From Rhabdophis nuchalis (Eukaryota > Chordata > Lepidosauria > Squamata > Natricidae): 64,000 bases of DNA. The stretch spans positions 3,673,684-3,737,683 of the forward strand of contig CM077653.1 of assembly GCA_039707465.1 (NCBI GenBank), in the 5' to 3' direction. Of the stretch, positions 1 to 10,032 are shown one piece after another. Position numbers and translations under genes: made by a program. Each line of letters starts with the position of its first letter. The first letter of the stretch is position 1. The notes under the pieces were generated by a model. It saw only the letters and a list, made by a program, of their open reading frames with translations, searched no databases and was not told the DNA's origin.

Positions 1-62
1 AGCTTTAATGGACTCGCTACATCATAAAAAGCTTGTGCAAAATTGCAGCTGATTAGAAATTA

Positions 63-415
63 GGGACGTGGTGGCTCAGTGGCTAAGACTCTGAGCTTGT
101 TGATCAGAAAGGTTGGCAGTTCGGCGGTTCGAACCCCTAGAGCCACGTAACGGAGTGAGCTCCCGTGACTTGTCCCAGCTTCTGCCAACCTAGCAATTCG
201 AAAGCACGTAAAAAATGCAAGTAGGAAAACAGGAACCACCTTTGGTGGGAAGGGAACAGCCTTGCGTGCGCCTTTGGCGTTGAGTCATACCGGCCACATG
301 ACCACGGAGACGTCTTCGGACAGCGCTGGCTCTTCGGCTTTGAAACGGAGATGAGCATTGCCCCCTAGAGTCAGGAACGATTAGCAGATATGTAAGAGGG
401 GAACTTTTACCTTTA
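63..415 (+). mobile_element. Sauria-type tRNA-derived SINE, near full length
   Basis: The head GGTGGCTCAGTGGCTAAGAC followed by GGTTCGAACCCC looks like the A and B boxes of a tRNA-type RNA polymerase III promoter. The body holds the GTCATACCGGCCACATGACC block and the TTCGGCTTTGAAACGGAGAT block, and the tail is CTTTTACCTTTA, the Bov-B-like 3' end typical of Sauria SINEs. Such elements are non-autonomous and moved by Bov-B LINE machinery. It is one of eight copies in the window and codes for nothing. Confidence 0.85.
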
Positions 416-1023
416 GGGATGCTTTCCTCTTCGTGAAAATATTAAAAGACAAAGTAGAAGAAGCAAAAAGAGAGACAGGGTCCAAATCACTTAGCCTGAA
501 CCGTTTGGTCATCGTGGCACAAGCAGAACCCACAGGCAGCCGATTCCTAGCCAGGGACCCAGCGGTCTTCTCTGGAAAGGCACTCTTACCACATCAGGTG
601 GCACAGAACAATTTGAAACACGAGTTCCAAGTCTCCTGCTTGATGGAGGGCATTGCTGTAACATGCAATAACAACAGAAGCGTGCAATTACTTGGCGGGT
701 GGGGACCATTGCTGTGCGATCTGGAGGCTTGCCAGCTTTGTAAATGGGCTATATCTTTCCAGAGGGTTGCTGCTAATTAGAAAAACCTCCTCTACCCTGG
801 ATTAGTTGGAAATTGCCGGCATTTCTCACCGCTTAATCCTTCCCCTTTGTAATATGGAAAGTGGACATTATTTCTTTATATTGCAACCGGCACCTAAGCC
901 TCCAAACCGTAAGTGTGATAAATGGAGGGGAGCCAATAATCAATGAAGCAGACGCTCACCCCAGATTATAGAAGGTCGTTCTCAGCTTTGGGAAGGAAAG
1001 ACTAACAGCACATAGAAGAGAAT
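416..1023. other. Single-copy stretch, no gene seen
   Basis: A 115-codon open frame lies at 433-780 (+), but it has no recognisable domain, Kozak context, splice sites or repeated family match, and I do not call it a gene. The 780-960 part is AT-richer, not repetitive by eye, and could be a conserved non-coding element, though that is only an impression. Confidence 0.3.
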
Positions 1024-1556
1024 TGCTGTGGCCCACCAACAACAGATTCGGACACTGAGGAGGTTGGGGAGGAACCTGGGCCAGTCCTGGAGTCTGGGGA
1101 AGGCTCTGAGGAGGGCTCTGTGTCGGAGGCAGAGAGGGGGCCAAGGCCATCTGGTAGTTATTTGCTGCCTCCGGAGTCTGACATCAGCAAGGCAGAAGAA
1201 CAGCGGGAGCCTATTCCCAGTGTGTGCATTTGCAGAGCTGCCAGAAGGCAAGAACAATGAAGAAAACAGGGTCGACTTGGGAGTAAGGCTTGGAGATGAT
1301 TGGCCCTTCCCATAAGACATAAAAGAGCAACGAATGGGACATGAGCTTCTGCAGGAAGCAATTGGTTCATCTGGTCGGTTCAAGCTTTGAAAACTTCTGT
1401 TTGACTCTGTGCTAAGTTTGGCCTTGCTCTGCAGTTGGCAATGAGGTCTTTGGCAGCGTTCCAAGGGAGATAAGGTGGGTGTTTATCAACATTCCCCTGA
1501 AAGACTGTGGCAACTCAAGCAGACATCTGTCGGAATCTTCACAGACGGTTTGTGAA
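1024..1556 (+). mobile_element. LTR retroelement relic, same family as the solo LTR at 31.7-32.3 kb
   Basis: Starts TGCTGTGGCCC and shares the segments GGAGGTTGGGGAGGAA and GGGCTCTGTGTCGGAGGCAG with the reverse complement of 31714-32287. A TATA-like ATAAAAGAG at about 1318 sits where the related copy has AATAAAAGAGG. The 3' end is not clear and no target duplication was found, so this is a diverged or truncated LTR. It contains no coding region. Confidence 0.6.
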
Positions 1557-1569
1557 GCCCTGTGTTTAT

Positions 1570-1852
1570 GTTTATGTTTTATTTAATTTATATACCGCCC
1601 TTCTCCCTCTCGGGACTCAGGGCGGTGAACAGCCACAATAAGAAGAAGAAATACAAAAGTTAAAATAGCAGATTAATAAATATTAAATAGATTGGCCTCT
1701 TAATTATAACACCCAATGCTAAAACCCAATTAAAAGACTATGACAGGCCGGCTGTACAAAATAGATGTGTCTTCAGGGCCCGACGGAAGAGACGTAAGTC
1801 TGTGATCGTGCGTAATTCAGGGAGGAGGTCATTCCAGAGGGCGGTGGGCGGT
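1570..1852 (-). mobile_element. L2-like LINE 3' end
   Basis: On the minus strand the fragment ends in the CCCTGAGTCC...GGGCGGTATATAAA 3'-end motif with a TTTAAATAAA-like tail. The upstream part (1780-1850) is a decayed piece of the reverse-transcriptase C-terminus seen better at 10.9-11.4 kb. Only the last ~280 bp remain. The L2/CR1-group assignment is from memory. Confidence 0.7.
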
Positions 1853-2060
1853 GAATAACCATAATTTATAGCCGTATAAATAAAAAGGGGTTTTGGGGAC
1901 TAAGATTGTGATTTATGCTTTCTCAGGCAGCCTAGGCTGACATCATCTACTGTAGGTTTTCGACATTTCCAGGGTCATCCAGCAGTGACTGAGTCTAACA
2001 TGATTGTGTAGATTTTGTTCTACCTTCCAGGCTTTACCAAGACCAGAACAGTTAAATGCC
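1853..2060. other. Single-copy spacer, nothing recognised
   Basis: No repeat family, RNA gene or coding signal was recognised here. Confidence 0.3.
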
Positions 2061-2325
2061 TGTGGAGATTCTCAGTCATCCAGGTCACGGTTGTCCCCCC
2101 CCCCCAAAAAAGCTATTAAAGGCAATTGGACTGGCTTTGCTTTTTCCTTGAAGTTTTGCTGCTCAGCCCAGAAGCTTCTTCAGTTCTGACTGAATGCTGG
2201 GGAATGGATGGATTTCATTCCTTCCTGCAAGGAATATAAATCTCTCCATTCCTCACCATTCAGTCAGAATTGAAGAAGCTTCCCTGGATGAGATGCAAAA
2301 TACCTTCAAGGAAAAAAAAATACAA
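2061..2325. mobile_element. Penelope-like foldback repeat (inverted arms)
   Basis: The minus-strand arm (2061-2190) ends in CCAGAAGCTTCTTCAG and is mirrored by the plus arm (2255-2325) with GAAGAAGCTTCCCTGGATGAG and CCTTCAAGGAA. The same unit recurs at 6.5, 14.4, 14.7, 55.9 and 56.5 kb. The GAAGAAGCTTCTTGGATGAG unit is common in vertebrate genomes. I attribute it to a Penelope-like retroelement, but with modest certainty. Confidence 0.5.
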
Positions 2326-2330
2326 AGCTT

Positions 2331-2792
2331 GTCATTTCATTTCATTTTCATTTTATTACATTTATATCCCGCCCTTCTCCACAGAGGACCCAGGGCGGCG
2401 CACAGGAAATTTAAAAAACATACACAATAGAAGATAGACAAATAATTTAAAATATATATTAAATAATCCCCAATCCTGTGCTAAAAACCAATTATTAAAA
2501 ACCCAATTTAAAACTTTTCTAAAAGTCCCCATGGGAGGTTAGGCTAGGCCGGCTTGATGGAAAAAATATGTCTTTAAACATTTGCGGAAGAGGCGGAGGT
2601 CGGTGATGGTCCGGAGTTCAGGGGGTAGGTCATTCCAAAGGGCTGGGCCCGCCACAGAGAAGGCTCTTCCCCTGGGTGTCGCCAGTCGGCATTGTCCGGC
2701 CCACGGCACCCTGAGAAGGACCTCTCTGTGGGAGCGGATCGGTCTAAGGGATGTATGGGGCAGGAGTCCAGTTGTCTCTGATTCATAATATT
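2331..2792 (-). mobile_element. L2-like LINE 3' end with reverse-transcriptase C-terminal relic
   Basis: The minus strand reads through a C-terminal segment with SHRE-like and ALWN-LPPEL-like motifs, broken by frameshifts, then a 3' UTR ending GCCCTGGGTCC...GGGCGGGATATAAATG. It closely matches the plus-strand copy at 58146-58599. It is a non-functional LINE relic. Confidence 0.75.
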
Positions 2793-2825
2793 AAAGTAAG
2801 CTTCGTTGCCTTGTTATGGATGCAA

Positions 2826-3066
2826 TGGATGGAAACGAATCAAGGAGAGGAGCAACCTAGAACTGAGGAGAAATTTCCTGACAGTGAGAACAATTAATCA
2901 GTGGAACAGAAGTTGCCTCCAGAAGTTGTGAATGCCCCAACACTGGAGGTCTTCAAGAAGAGACTGGATAGCCATCTGTTGGAAGTGGTAGAGGGTCTCC
3001 TGCTTAAGCAGGGGGTTGGATTAGAAGACCTCCAAGGCCCCTTCCAACTCTGTTATTCCATTATTT
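2826..3066 (+). mobile_element. CR1 LINE 3' end
   Basis: Contains the translated CR1 ORF2 C-terminus (RSNLELRRNFLTVRT... with frameshifts, then SLEVFKKRLDSHL-like) and the 3' end GGTTGGATTAGAAGACCTCC...CCAACTCTGTTATTC. This is the standard amniote CR1 terminus. It is truncated at the 5' end. Confidence 0.85.
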
Positions 3067-4072
3067 AGGTATCCCAGATGCTTGGCCACCACTAAGCTTC
3101 ATTGCTCCTCCATCCCTGCCCTCTGGGTTACCTGTGGAACGGTGTTACACATGGATGGATGGGGTGGCTTGCGCGCAAAAGGTTAATAGCTCTCAATGCG
3201 GGCTGCCAACTCAGCATTTCTTGCCCACCCTCAAATCACCCTCACTCGGTAGGATGCCCTTTTGCAGCACCGTTTCATTTTCATCAAGAAGACCGCTCGC
3301 TTCGCCCGTCTAACTCAAAAGGCTGGCACAGATCGTTCCTCTCTCCGTGTCTCTCTCAAGTGCCCTTTGCAAACAAAAAATTGGCCTAAGACAAAAGCTT
3401 TGCTTTGCTGGCTTAGTTTTAAAAGAAAGAAAGAAAGAAATTCTCCATCGATATCCGTTTCGAGCAATTTGGTGGTGGGGGGTGAGGGAGTCCCATCTTA
3501 CCCTCCTTCACAGGCATGTTGCGAGCATCCTCAAGCAAAATTGCATTCAAGCCATGTTAATTAAGCTCCCGGATGAGGAAGGGAGAGAACCATGGGCTGT
3601 CCAGAACTCCTGCAAGCCACAACATCATTCTAGGCTAACGTTTAGTGAATGTCTTTTGCAATTGTGCAGGAATCCATCAGCATCTTCTGCAGGCAAAGGA
3701 ACCCCTCCCCACCCCAAAACCAGGACATTAAAAGCTCCATGGATCTCATTTATTTTTATGAACCACTTTCTTTAGAAGTCGGGGAGAAGTTCAATTGAGC
3801 AGATATCCGAACTATTAAAACCAACGCTCCTGCGTCTGAGAAGGCTGCGAGGGAAACGATGCCTTGACATTACTCACTGGAGGCAGGGTATAATATATTA
3901 GGATGGGAGGGGCAGGGGGAGGCAAGGAAGGTGAATTATTTTGCTCTTGGGAAAAGCAGGTAACCCTGGTCAGCAAAACTCCCATTGTAAGTCAACTGCT
4001 TCTGTCTTCTCAATTATTTTCCATTGGACATAAGCAAGGAGTTCGAATCTTGTATCTCTTTTATTTGGGATT
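3067..4072. other. Mostly single-copy region; contains one copy of a 65-bp direct duplication
   Basis: No coding gene is recognisable. Positions 3583-3650 (GAGAGAACCATGGGCTGTCC and following) recur almost exactly at 4964-5027, 1.4 kb downstream in the same orientation. The rest shows no family I can name. Confidence 0.4.
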
Positions 4073-4080
4073 ATCGATGG

Positions 4081-4207
4081 CAGGGGTGTCCAATTTGCAG
4101 CGTCACATTGTCGTCACATGATGTATGGTGACTTTTCCTCCTTTCGCTAAATCGGGGGTGGGCACGTGACGTATCTGGCCTGGGGGAGCACAGGTTTGAC
4201 ACCCCTA
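4081..4207 (+). mobile_element. Short hAT-type MITE
   Basis: Starts CAGGGGTGTCCAATTTG and ends GGTTTGACACCCCTA, imperfect inverted termini of hAT type. It is flanked by ATCGATGG (4073-4080) and ATCTATGG (4208-4215), 7 of 8 bases matching, as expected for an 8-bp hAT target duplication. It has no coding capacity. The same family occurs at 27378. Confidence 0.75.
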
Positions 4208-4222
4208 ATCTATGGGATAAGA

Positions 4223-4594
4223 CAGTGATGGCGAACCTATGGCACGGGTGCCACAGGTGGCACGCGGAACCATTTCTTAAGGCACGTGAGATGTTGCGCT
4301 GTCAGCTCCAGTGCGCTTGTGTGTGCTGGCCAGTTGATTTAGGCCTCCTTTTGAGGCTGTTTTTCGCCCTCTGGAGACTTCAGGGAAGCTCCTGAAGCCT
4401 CTGGAGGTTGGGGGGAGGCTGTTTTCACCCTCCCCAGGCTCCTAGAAAGCCTCTGGAGCCTGGAGAGGGTGAAAAAAGTGTGCCAAAAGCAGGGCGTCGT
4501 GCACATAGCATTATGGGTGTGGCACGCCCACGCACAACCTCCCTGGACTCCCCCCACTTTTGGCACGCGAGCCAAAAAAGGTTAGCCATCCCTG
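4223..4594 (+). mobile_element. hAT-type MITE with perfect 8-bp target duplication
   Basis: Termini CAGTGATGGCGAACCT and AGGTTAGCCATCCCTG form imperfect inverted repeats. The element is flanked on both sides by GGATAAGA (4215-4222 and 4595-4602). The interior GGCACGGGTGCCACAGGTGGCACGC recurs at 20.8 kb. Open frames crossing it are accidental. Confidence 0.85.
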
Positions 4595-4602
4595 GGATAA
4601 GA

Positions 4603-5520
4603 CAACGTTGCAAGCCTTCCAGGTATGCAGATGAAATTTTGCTCCCCGCTCCTTTTTCCAATGCACACATAATCCATTGCACGAATGCAAACAAGAGCAC
4701 TCCATCTAGGCTGAAATCCATAAACGAGGCATGGAGAAACCACCCTTGGTGTTCCAGAAATGCCGACATGTCCTCAAAGGAGAAACGAGTGTGCCATCCT
4801 GTGCGTGCTAACTTAGGCAGATGTGGGACTACTTTGGGAAGATCTCCTACTCCTCCATTCCTCTTCCGAGATGGAAATTTCAACACCAGAAAGAACCAGC
4901 AACCAACCATGGATGGAATTTTGAAGGAGGGAGGAAAATGCTTGGGATGTATTGGGAGGAAGCGAGAGAACCATGGGCTGTCCAGAACTCCTGCAAGCCA
5001 CAACATCTAGGCTAACTTTTAGTGAACGTCCCCCCTCCTCTTCCGAGATGGAAATTTCACACACCCTCAGCTCTGGGGGAGATGGCTATGATTATTCTAT
5101 CATCCCAACCACCATTTCTTTGGAGACAAGATACCTGGGACGGTTAAAGGGGGAAGGTGATGGATGGGAAGTTTGCAAAAAGTAAATCTCGGAGATCAAT
5201 AGAAGAGTACACAACCCATGAATCAACCATGTTTTTCCTGGTTCCTGAAGCACTAAATCAAAAAATAATAAATGGTTCTTCTCAGCTTCTTTGCCACCCC
5301 CAGCCCTTCTCGGGGGGGAAAAGAAAGCGTCCAACTTCTATAGATTATGTATTTTGCTGGCATACGCTCCTGCTTCATAGACAAGTTTTGACATTGAGTC
5401 ATGATGTTTGACTTTTAATATCCTCTCCGTACACACCCTGCCCCATTTAATTCCCATCCCAACAGGACGTGGCAGGTAATCTGGGGGCATCCATCCCCAA
5501 ATGGACTGGGATCAATTGAG
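4603..5520. other. Single-copy region with two short direct duplications
   Basis: Contains the second copy of the 3583-3650 duplication (4964-5027). It also has a shorter repeated piece around CCTCTTCCGAGATGGAAATT at 4860-4882 and 5036-5058. No gene or known repeat family was recognised. Confidence 0.4.
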
Positions 5521-5571
5521 AGAGAGGGAGGGAGGGAGGGAGGGAGGGAGGGAGGGAGGGAGGGAGGGAGA
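5521..5571 (+). repeat. (GGGA)n microsatellite
   Basis: About 12 uninterrupted GGGA units. The repeated SLPP and REGG peptides in frames across it are artefacts of the repeat. Confidence 0.95.
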
Positions 5572-5887
5572 GAAGCTCCTGCTGAGCTCCGTATCTTCAT
5601 TCGGGGAAGACTTCCCGGGCCTGTTCAACAGCAATATTAACAAAAGTATCATCTGTCAGGAGCCTGAATGGCTCAGTGACTCCAAAATGATTAACTCGAA
5701 CGCTCTTAAGGGTCTAGGGTTACAAATGAAGTTGGAGGGCTCGAGAGACGCAGGGCATGGAAGAGCACTGAAGAGAGAAGAGAAGCCACCTGTATCAAAA
5801 GATCCATTTCATTCCCGTCCCACCTCCTTCCCAGAAGTACTTTTGAGACGTCCAGGTAATAAAAAGAAAGAGGTACTGGTGGAAAGG
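5572..5887. other. Single-copy spacer, nothing recognised
   Basis: No repeat family, RNA gene or supported coding frame is visible in this stretch. Confidence 0.3.
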
Positions 5888-6197
5888 GAAGCGGTGGCTC
5901 AGTGGCTGAGGCGTTGAGCTTGTCGATCAGAAAGGTCGGCGGTTCGGCAGTTGGAAGTGAGCTCCTGTTCCTTGTCCCAGCTTCTGCCAACCTAGCAGTT
6001 CTAAAGCATGTCAAAATGCAAGTAGAAAAGGGGAACCACCTTTGGTGGGAAGGTGCACTTTCGACGATAAGTCATGCCGGCCACATGACCATGGAGACGT
6101 CTTCGGACAGCGCTGGCTCTTCGGCTTTGAAACGGAGATGAGCGCCGCCCTGTAGAGTCAGGAAGGACTAACACAGAGGTGCGAGGGGAACCTTTAC
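5888..6197 (+). mobile_element. Sauria-type SINE
   Basis: GCGGTGGCTCAGTGGCTGAG head, a damaged B-box region with a ~30-bp loss after GGCAGTT, then the conserved body (GCCGGCCACATGACCATGG, TTCGGCTTTGAAACGGAGAT) and a CCTTTAC tail. Confidence 0.85.
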
Positions 6198-6469
6198 ATT
6201 TTCTTTTAGTCCTGATGGAGACGGGGAAGAGCTAAGACTCCAAAATTGCTGCTGTTATTGTTGTGTCTTGAATGGACCTCTTTGCTTTAGAGCCTCAAGC
6301 CTTACAGATCTAATAAATCCAAGGCAATGAAGCCGACTTTACTACGATGAATCAGATAATCGTGTCGCAACTAATAAGAAAGAATTTACCCCCAAGTTAT
6401 TTTTTTTCTCCCCGGTTTAAAGGATTGGGGAAGCCACGCGAAGGTATTGTTGCACATTAGAAACATGTG
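6198..6469. other. Single-copy stretch; possible conserved non-coding sequence
   Basis: AT-rich and non-repetitive by eye, especially 6290-6400. There is no coding evidence. A cross-species alignment would be needed to test conservation. Confidence 0.25.
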
Positions 6470-6702
6470 CTAAAGGTGCTTTTTCAAAAGGCAACTGGAC
6501 TTTGTTTTTCCTTGAAGACATTTCACTTCTCATCCAAGAAGCTTCTTCTATTCTGTAACCTTTGAGATGTCATTTCTGAAGAAGCTTCTTGGATGAGAAG
6601 GGAAACGTCTTCAAGGAAAAACAAGAAAGTCCCATTGCCTCTTGAAAAAGCACCTTTGGGATAACCATGGCCTAGAGGACTGAGAATCTTCATAGACATA
6701 TG
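6470..6702. mobile_element. Penelope-like foldback repeat with both arms
   Basis: The minus arm (6470-6548) carries CTTCTCATCCAAGAAGCTTC. The plus arm (6577-6702) carries GAAGCTTCTTGGATGAGAAG and continues to the usual tail CACCTTTGGGATAACCATGG. The spacer is about 28 bp, so the whole unit could fold into a long hairpin. It is the most complete two-armed copy in the window. Confidence 0.55.
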
Positions 6703-6892
6703 AGAAACATGGACACACAATGTTGCTCATCTTCTCATATATTCCACATGGGCACCAGAGCACGATTACTTGTGATATTTTTCACTTCTTTTTTCACGGA
6801 GGCGACCACCACCTCCGACCTGGAAGCTCTAAAATATTTCTTTTATATCCTATATACCCTTTTCCCATTGAAAAATTTGTAAAAACCAATAA

Positions 6893-6953
6893 AATTTATT
6901 TATTTTATTATTATTTTAATTTATAAACTGCCCCCTCTCCCCGAAGGGAAAAT
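6893..6953 (-). mobile_element. L2-like LINE 3' terminal scrap
   Basis: Only the terminal TTTATAAACTGCCCCCTCTC...CGAAGGG motif survives. Confidence 0.5.
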
Positions 6954-6980
6954 TCTTGTTTCAAAAAAAAAAAAAAAAAG

Positions 6981-7496
6981 GAATTGGGTATGTCTAGTCC
7001 AGGGGTCTGCAAAGTTGGCTCTTTTAAGACGGGTGGACTTCAACTCCCAGAATCCCCCAGCCAGAATCACCCATAGCTGGCTGGGAGATTCTGGGAGTTG
7101 AAGTCCACCCGTCTTAAAAGAGCCAACTTTGCAGACCCCTGGTCTAGTCTAATGAAAAGAAGGACTAAGGAAGACATGATAGCAGTGTTCCAATGTTTGA
7201 AGGGCTGCCCCAAAGAAGAAGGAGTCAAGCTATTCTCCAAGGCCTTAAAGGCAGGACAAGACACATTGAGTGGAAACAAATGAAGGAGAGAAGCAACCTA
7301 GAAGTAAGGAGAAATGTCCTGACTGTGAGAACAATTAATCAGTGGAACAACTTGCCTCCAGAAATTGTGGAAGCTCCTTCGCTGGAGGTTTTTAAGTAGA
7401 AATTGGGCAACCATTTGTCTGACATGGTATAGGGTTTCCTGCTTGAGCAGAGGGTTGGACTAGAAGACCTCCAAGATCCCTTCCAACTCTGATATT
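6981..7496 (+). mobile_element. CR1 LINE 3' part, interrupted by a MITE
   Basis: Reads SLMKRRTKEDMIAVFQCLKG, then a C-terminus with LEVRRNVLTVRTINQWNNLP, the usual CR1 ORF2 end. It is broken by stops and frameshifts. The 3' end CTAGAAGACCTCCAAGATCC...AACTCTGATATTC is typical. A 142-bp hAT MITE (7000-7141) splits it. Confidence 0.85.
7000..7141. mobile_element. Palindromic hAT MITE, perfect 55-bp arms
   Basis: CAGGGGTCTGCAAAGTTGGC at the left is exactly mirrored at the right for 55 bases, with a ~30-bp imperfect centre. It is flanked on both sides by GTCTAGTC (6992-6999, 7142-7149), an exact 8-bp duplication. It lies inside a CR1 fragment whose sequence resumes after it. Foldback MITEs of this family recur at 11.8, 15.0, 26.8, 57.2 and 62.5 kb. 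Confidence 0.92.
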
Positions 7497-7500
7497 CTGC

Positions 7501-9034
7501 CCTGAGAAAGTCAGAGCAATAGTTATAGACGGGAAAGAAAGAGTGGGAAAGATGATCTGGGCGGATGGGCAAAATATTCCGAATACAGGAAGGTAAGAAT
7601 TATTCAGACCTTCAACTGTGCACAGGGTTGATTGAAGATATGGATGGCAGGAGCAACTTGTCTAATGTGGTTCTGCAGATCTTTGGAGGGACACTTGGTT
7701 TTCCAAGGTATCCAGGCAACATAATCCTTCAAAGCGTCTGCAAACCAAAGCGGAAATTGTTGGGTTTTTATCAGTGAGATGGTTGCTTCCTTCAGTTGGC
7801 TCACTGCCCTTTATTTCTGCACATGGTAGACTGGCCCGCCTTCGTCAATGGCCGAGGAGGCACAAAGTGTTTCACCAAGGGCAATTGGCCAGGAATCCCC
7901 ATCATCTAAGCAAAGAAGGTTGGGTCTACTTGGAAGCTTTCCAACACCATCTGAGTATGATGAGAAGATCACAGGCCTGGGTTGAGAAAATCAAGAGGAG
8001 TCATTGGAAAAAAGCTCCTTCGGAATTTATGACCTCGTTAGAATTAAAAGAAGGGAAGGGAAGTGATTAACGAAAAAGGGAACCATGCTCTTCATGTAGA
8101 TGTGAGTGTCACTCCAAAATGTTCTCCTTTATTGGTGCTAAAAAAAATAGTCTTATAAATTTGATTTATAGATGTTTGAAAGTCCCACAGGACAACGTCT
8201 CTGTTGCTGAACTAGGAGAGTCAACAACCATGTGTGGTCAAATCAGTCTTTTCACAGGGAAACACAGTAGGCTTATATCACATTTCTTATACATATTATG
8301 GGATGGAGAACTCTTTTATGATGTACCTCTTGAGTTATCAGTTGGCTGACATTTACGGACTGGGTAATGGCAATTCTACAAGATAACTTTTAATCAGTCT
8401 TTGGAAATGCATCTATCTACTAAGGGACTTACTTAACTTTTACTTAATATTGATTGACCTTCTCTCTTTAATTACCATATACATTTCACACTAAATGCCA
8501 TATAAGGAATGCTTTTCTCTTCAATTTCCCTTTGATTTGATTTTAAAAGGCTCTCTATTCACATAAAGAAACAGAGCTTGTTCTCTTGACCATTTCAACA
8601 TTCTTGATGCAGTCTCTCTTGAAACAAACATGGCTAGTTGGATAGCCCCTAATAAGCCATCAACCTCTTCTTGACCTGGTCTTCAAAATCCTACCTTCTG
8701 GCTGATCTCAAATCTCTTACTTTCCAGCTTCCATCTCACCTCTGCCCAATTCTTACCATTGCAGATCATTGATAGGAATGAAGAACCAAATTTGGGACAA
8801 TGATCGTGGCAAAAGAAATAAAACTCTTCAAGAAGGAAGTGACAAAATGGGAAATATTTAGCTTCGGGTAGAGCTAAGGACATAATGATACTTCTTAGGT
8901 TTCCAATGTCATCTCCAAGAATGCCAATAACATATCCTCTATTGTTTCAGAAGGTAACAGATAGAATAATATCCAGCATCAAGTTACAAGAAGGCAAAGT
9001 TTGCTGGATTTTTAGGGGAAAAAACCCACCTTCC
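7501..9034. other. 1.5-kb unrecognised single-copy block
   Basis: No repeat family, RNA gene or coding exon was recognised on either strand. Frames of 60-98 codons (for example 7774-8070 +, 7604-7804 -, 8683-8883 -) carry no motif I know. It may hold an ancient decayed element or intronic sequence. Confidence 0.3.
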
Positions 9035-9047
9035 TAATGGTTTGACA

Positions 9048-9394
9048 TAAAGGATGCCGTGGTTCAGTGGCTAAGATGCTGAGCTTGTCAATAAGAAAAT
9101 TCAGCAATTCGAATCCCTAGCGCCACATAATGGAGTGAGCTCCCGTGACTTGTCCCAGCTTCTGCCAACCTAGCAGTTTGAAAGCAGGTAAAAAAAATGC
9201 AAGTACAAAAATAGGGACTACTTTTTGGTAGGAAAGAAACAGCATTCTGTGCACCTTCAGCATTTAGTCATGCTGGCCACATGACCATGGAGACATCTTC
9301 AGACAGTTCTGGCTCTTCGGCTTTGAAACAGATTAGCACTGCCCACTAGAGTTGGGAACAACTGGCACATATGTGCGAGGGGAACCTTTACCTT
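9048..9394 (+). mobile_element. Sauria-type SINE with exact 13-bp target duplication
   Basis: Full-length element from GGATGCCGTGGTTCAGTGGC to CCTTTACCTTTA. TAATGGTTTGACA is repeated at 9035-9047 and 9395-9407, a LINE-type target duplication. The exact duplication suggests a comparatively late insertion, though the B box is mutated. Confidence 0.9.
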
Positions 9395-9606
9395 TAATGG
9401 TTTGACAGTTGAAGCAATTATTCAGAGATGTCTTGGGCTCCTTTTTTGGAATGTGTTCCACAGTTGATGGACAGCCATCTACAGATGCCTTCATTTGGCT
9501 TCTAGAAAGAGAAGGAGTCCGTCCCTTAAATGATCTTTTTTCAGTTCTGCGTTTCTAGATCTTAAGAATATCAGAATATTAGTAGAACCAGAAGTTGCTC
9601 TATTTA

Positions 9607-9810
9607 GCAATCGCAATAGCTCTTAGACATATACTGTACAACTTCACAGCCTTTTCTAAGCGGTTTACAGAGTCAGCCTCTTGCCCCTAACAATCTAGGT
9701 CCTCATTTTACCAACCTCAGAAGGATAGAAGGCTGAGTCAACCTTGAGCCGGTCAGGATCGAACTCCTGGCAATGGGCAGAATTAGCTTGCAATACTTCA
9801 TTCTAACCAG
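9607..9810 (-). mobile_element. Second-family tRNA-derived SINE
   Basis: On the minus strand: TGGTTAGAATG-type head, GGTTGACTCAGCCTTC, a GGGTCCTC/GAGGACC core and a tail with CGCTTAGA-like and TATATGTCTAAGAGC sequence. The same family is present at 10.0, 16.8-17.1, 21.2-22.0 and 47.5-48.1 kb. Confidence 0.75.
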
Positions 9811-9936
9811 AGGGAAGGAGGGAGGGAGGAAGGAAGGAAGGGAGGGAGGGAGGGAGGAAGGAAAGAAGGAAGGAAGGAAGGAAGGAAGGAAGGAAGGAAG
9901 GAAGGAAGGAAGGAAGGAAGGAAGGAAGGAAGGAAG
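9811..9936 (+). repeat. (GGAA)n / (GGGA)n microsatellite
   Basis: More than 25 tetranucleotide units sit between two same-strand SINEs of the same family. This suggests the array grew between a SINE and its neighbour, or from a SINE end. Confidence 0.95.
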
Positions 9937-10032
9937 GTTGAGTCAACGTTGAGCTGGTGAGACTCGAACCGCCAAACTGATGGCAGCTGGCAGTCTGCAG
10001 AATTATTTGCAATACTGCATTCTAACCACTGC
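9937..10032 (-). mobile_element. Second-family SINE, head fragment
   Basis: GTTGAGTCAACGTTGAGC through GCAATACTGCATTCTAACCA is the minus-strand 5' half of the family at 9607-9810. Confidence 0.7.

Noticed and set aside
63..140. tRNA gene
   Set aside because: The A and B boxes belong to a SINE head; no complete cloverleaf, and the same head occurs in eight SINE copies with the SINE body attached.
433..780. 115-codon frame as a small gene
   Set aside because: No domain, no promoter or splice context, no second copy; a frame of this length is expected by chance in 64 kb.
4408..5010. 200-codon plus frame overlapping a 193-codon minus frame
   Set aside because: Begins inside a hAT MITE and crosses its target duplication; both strands are open and neither has a recognisable motif.
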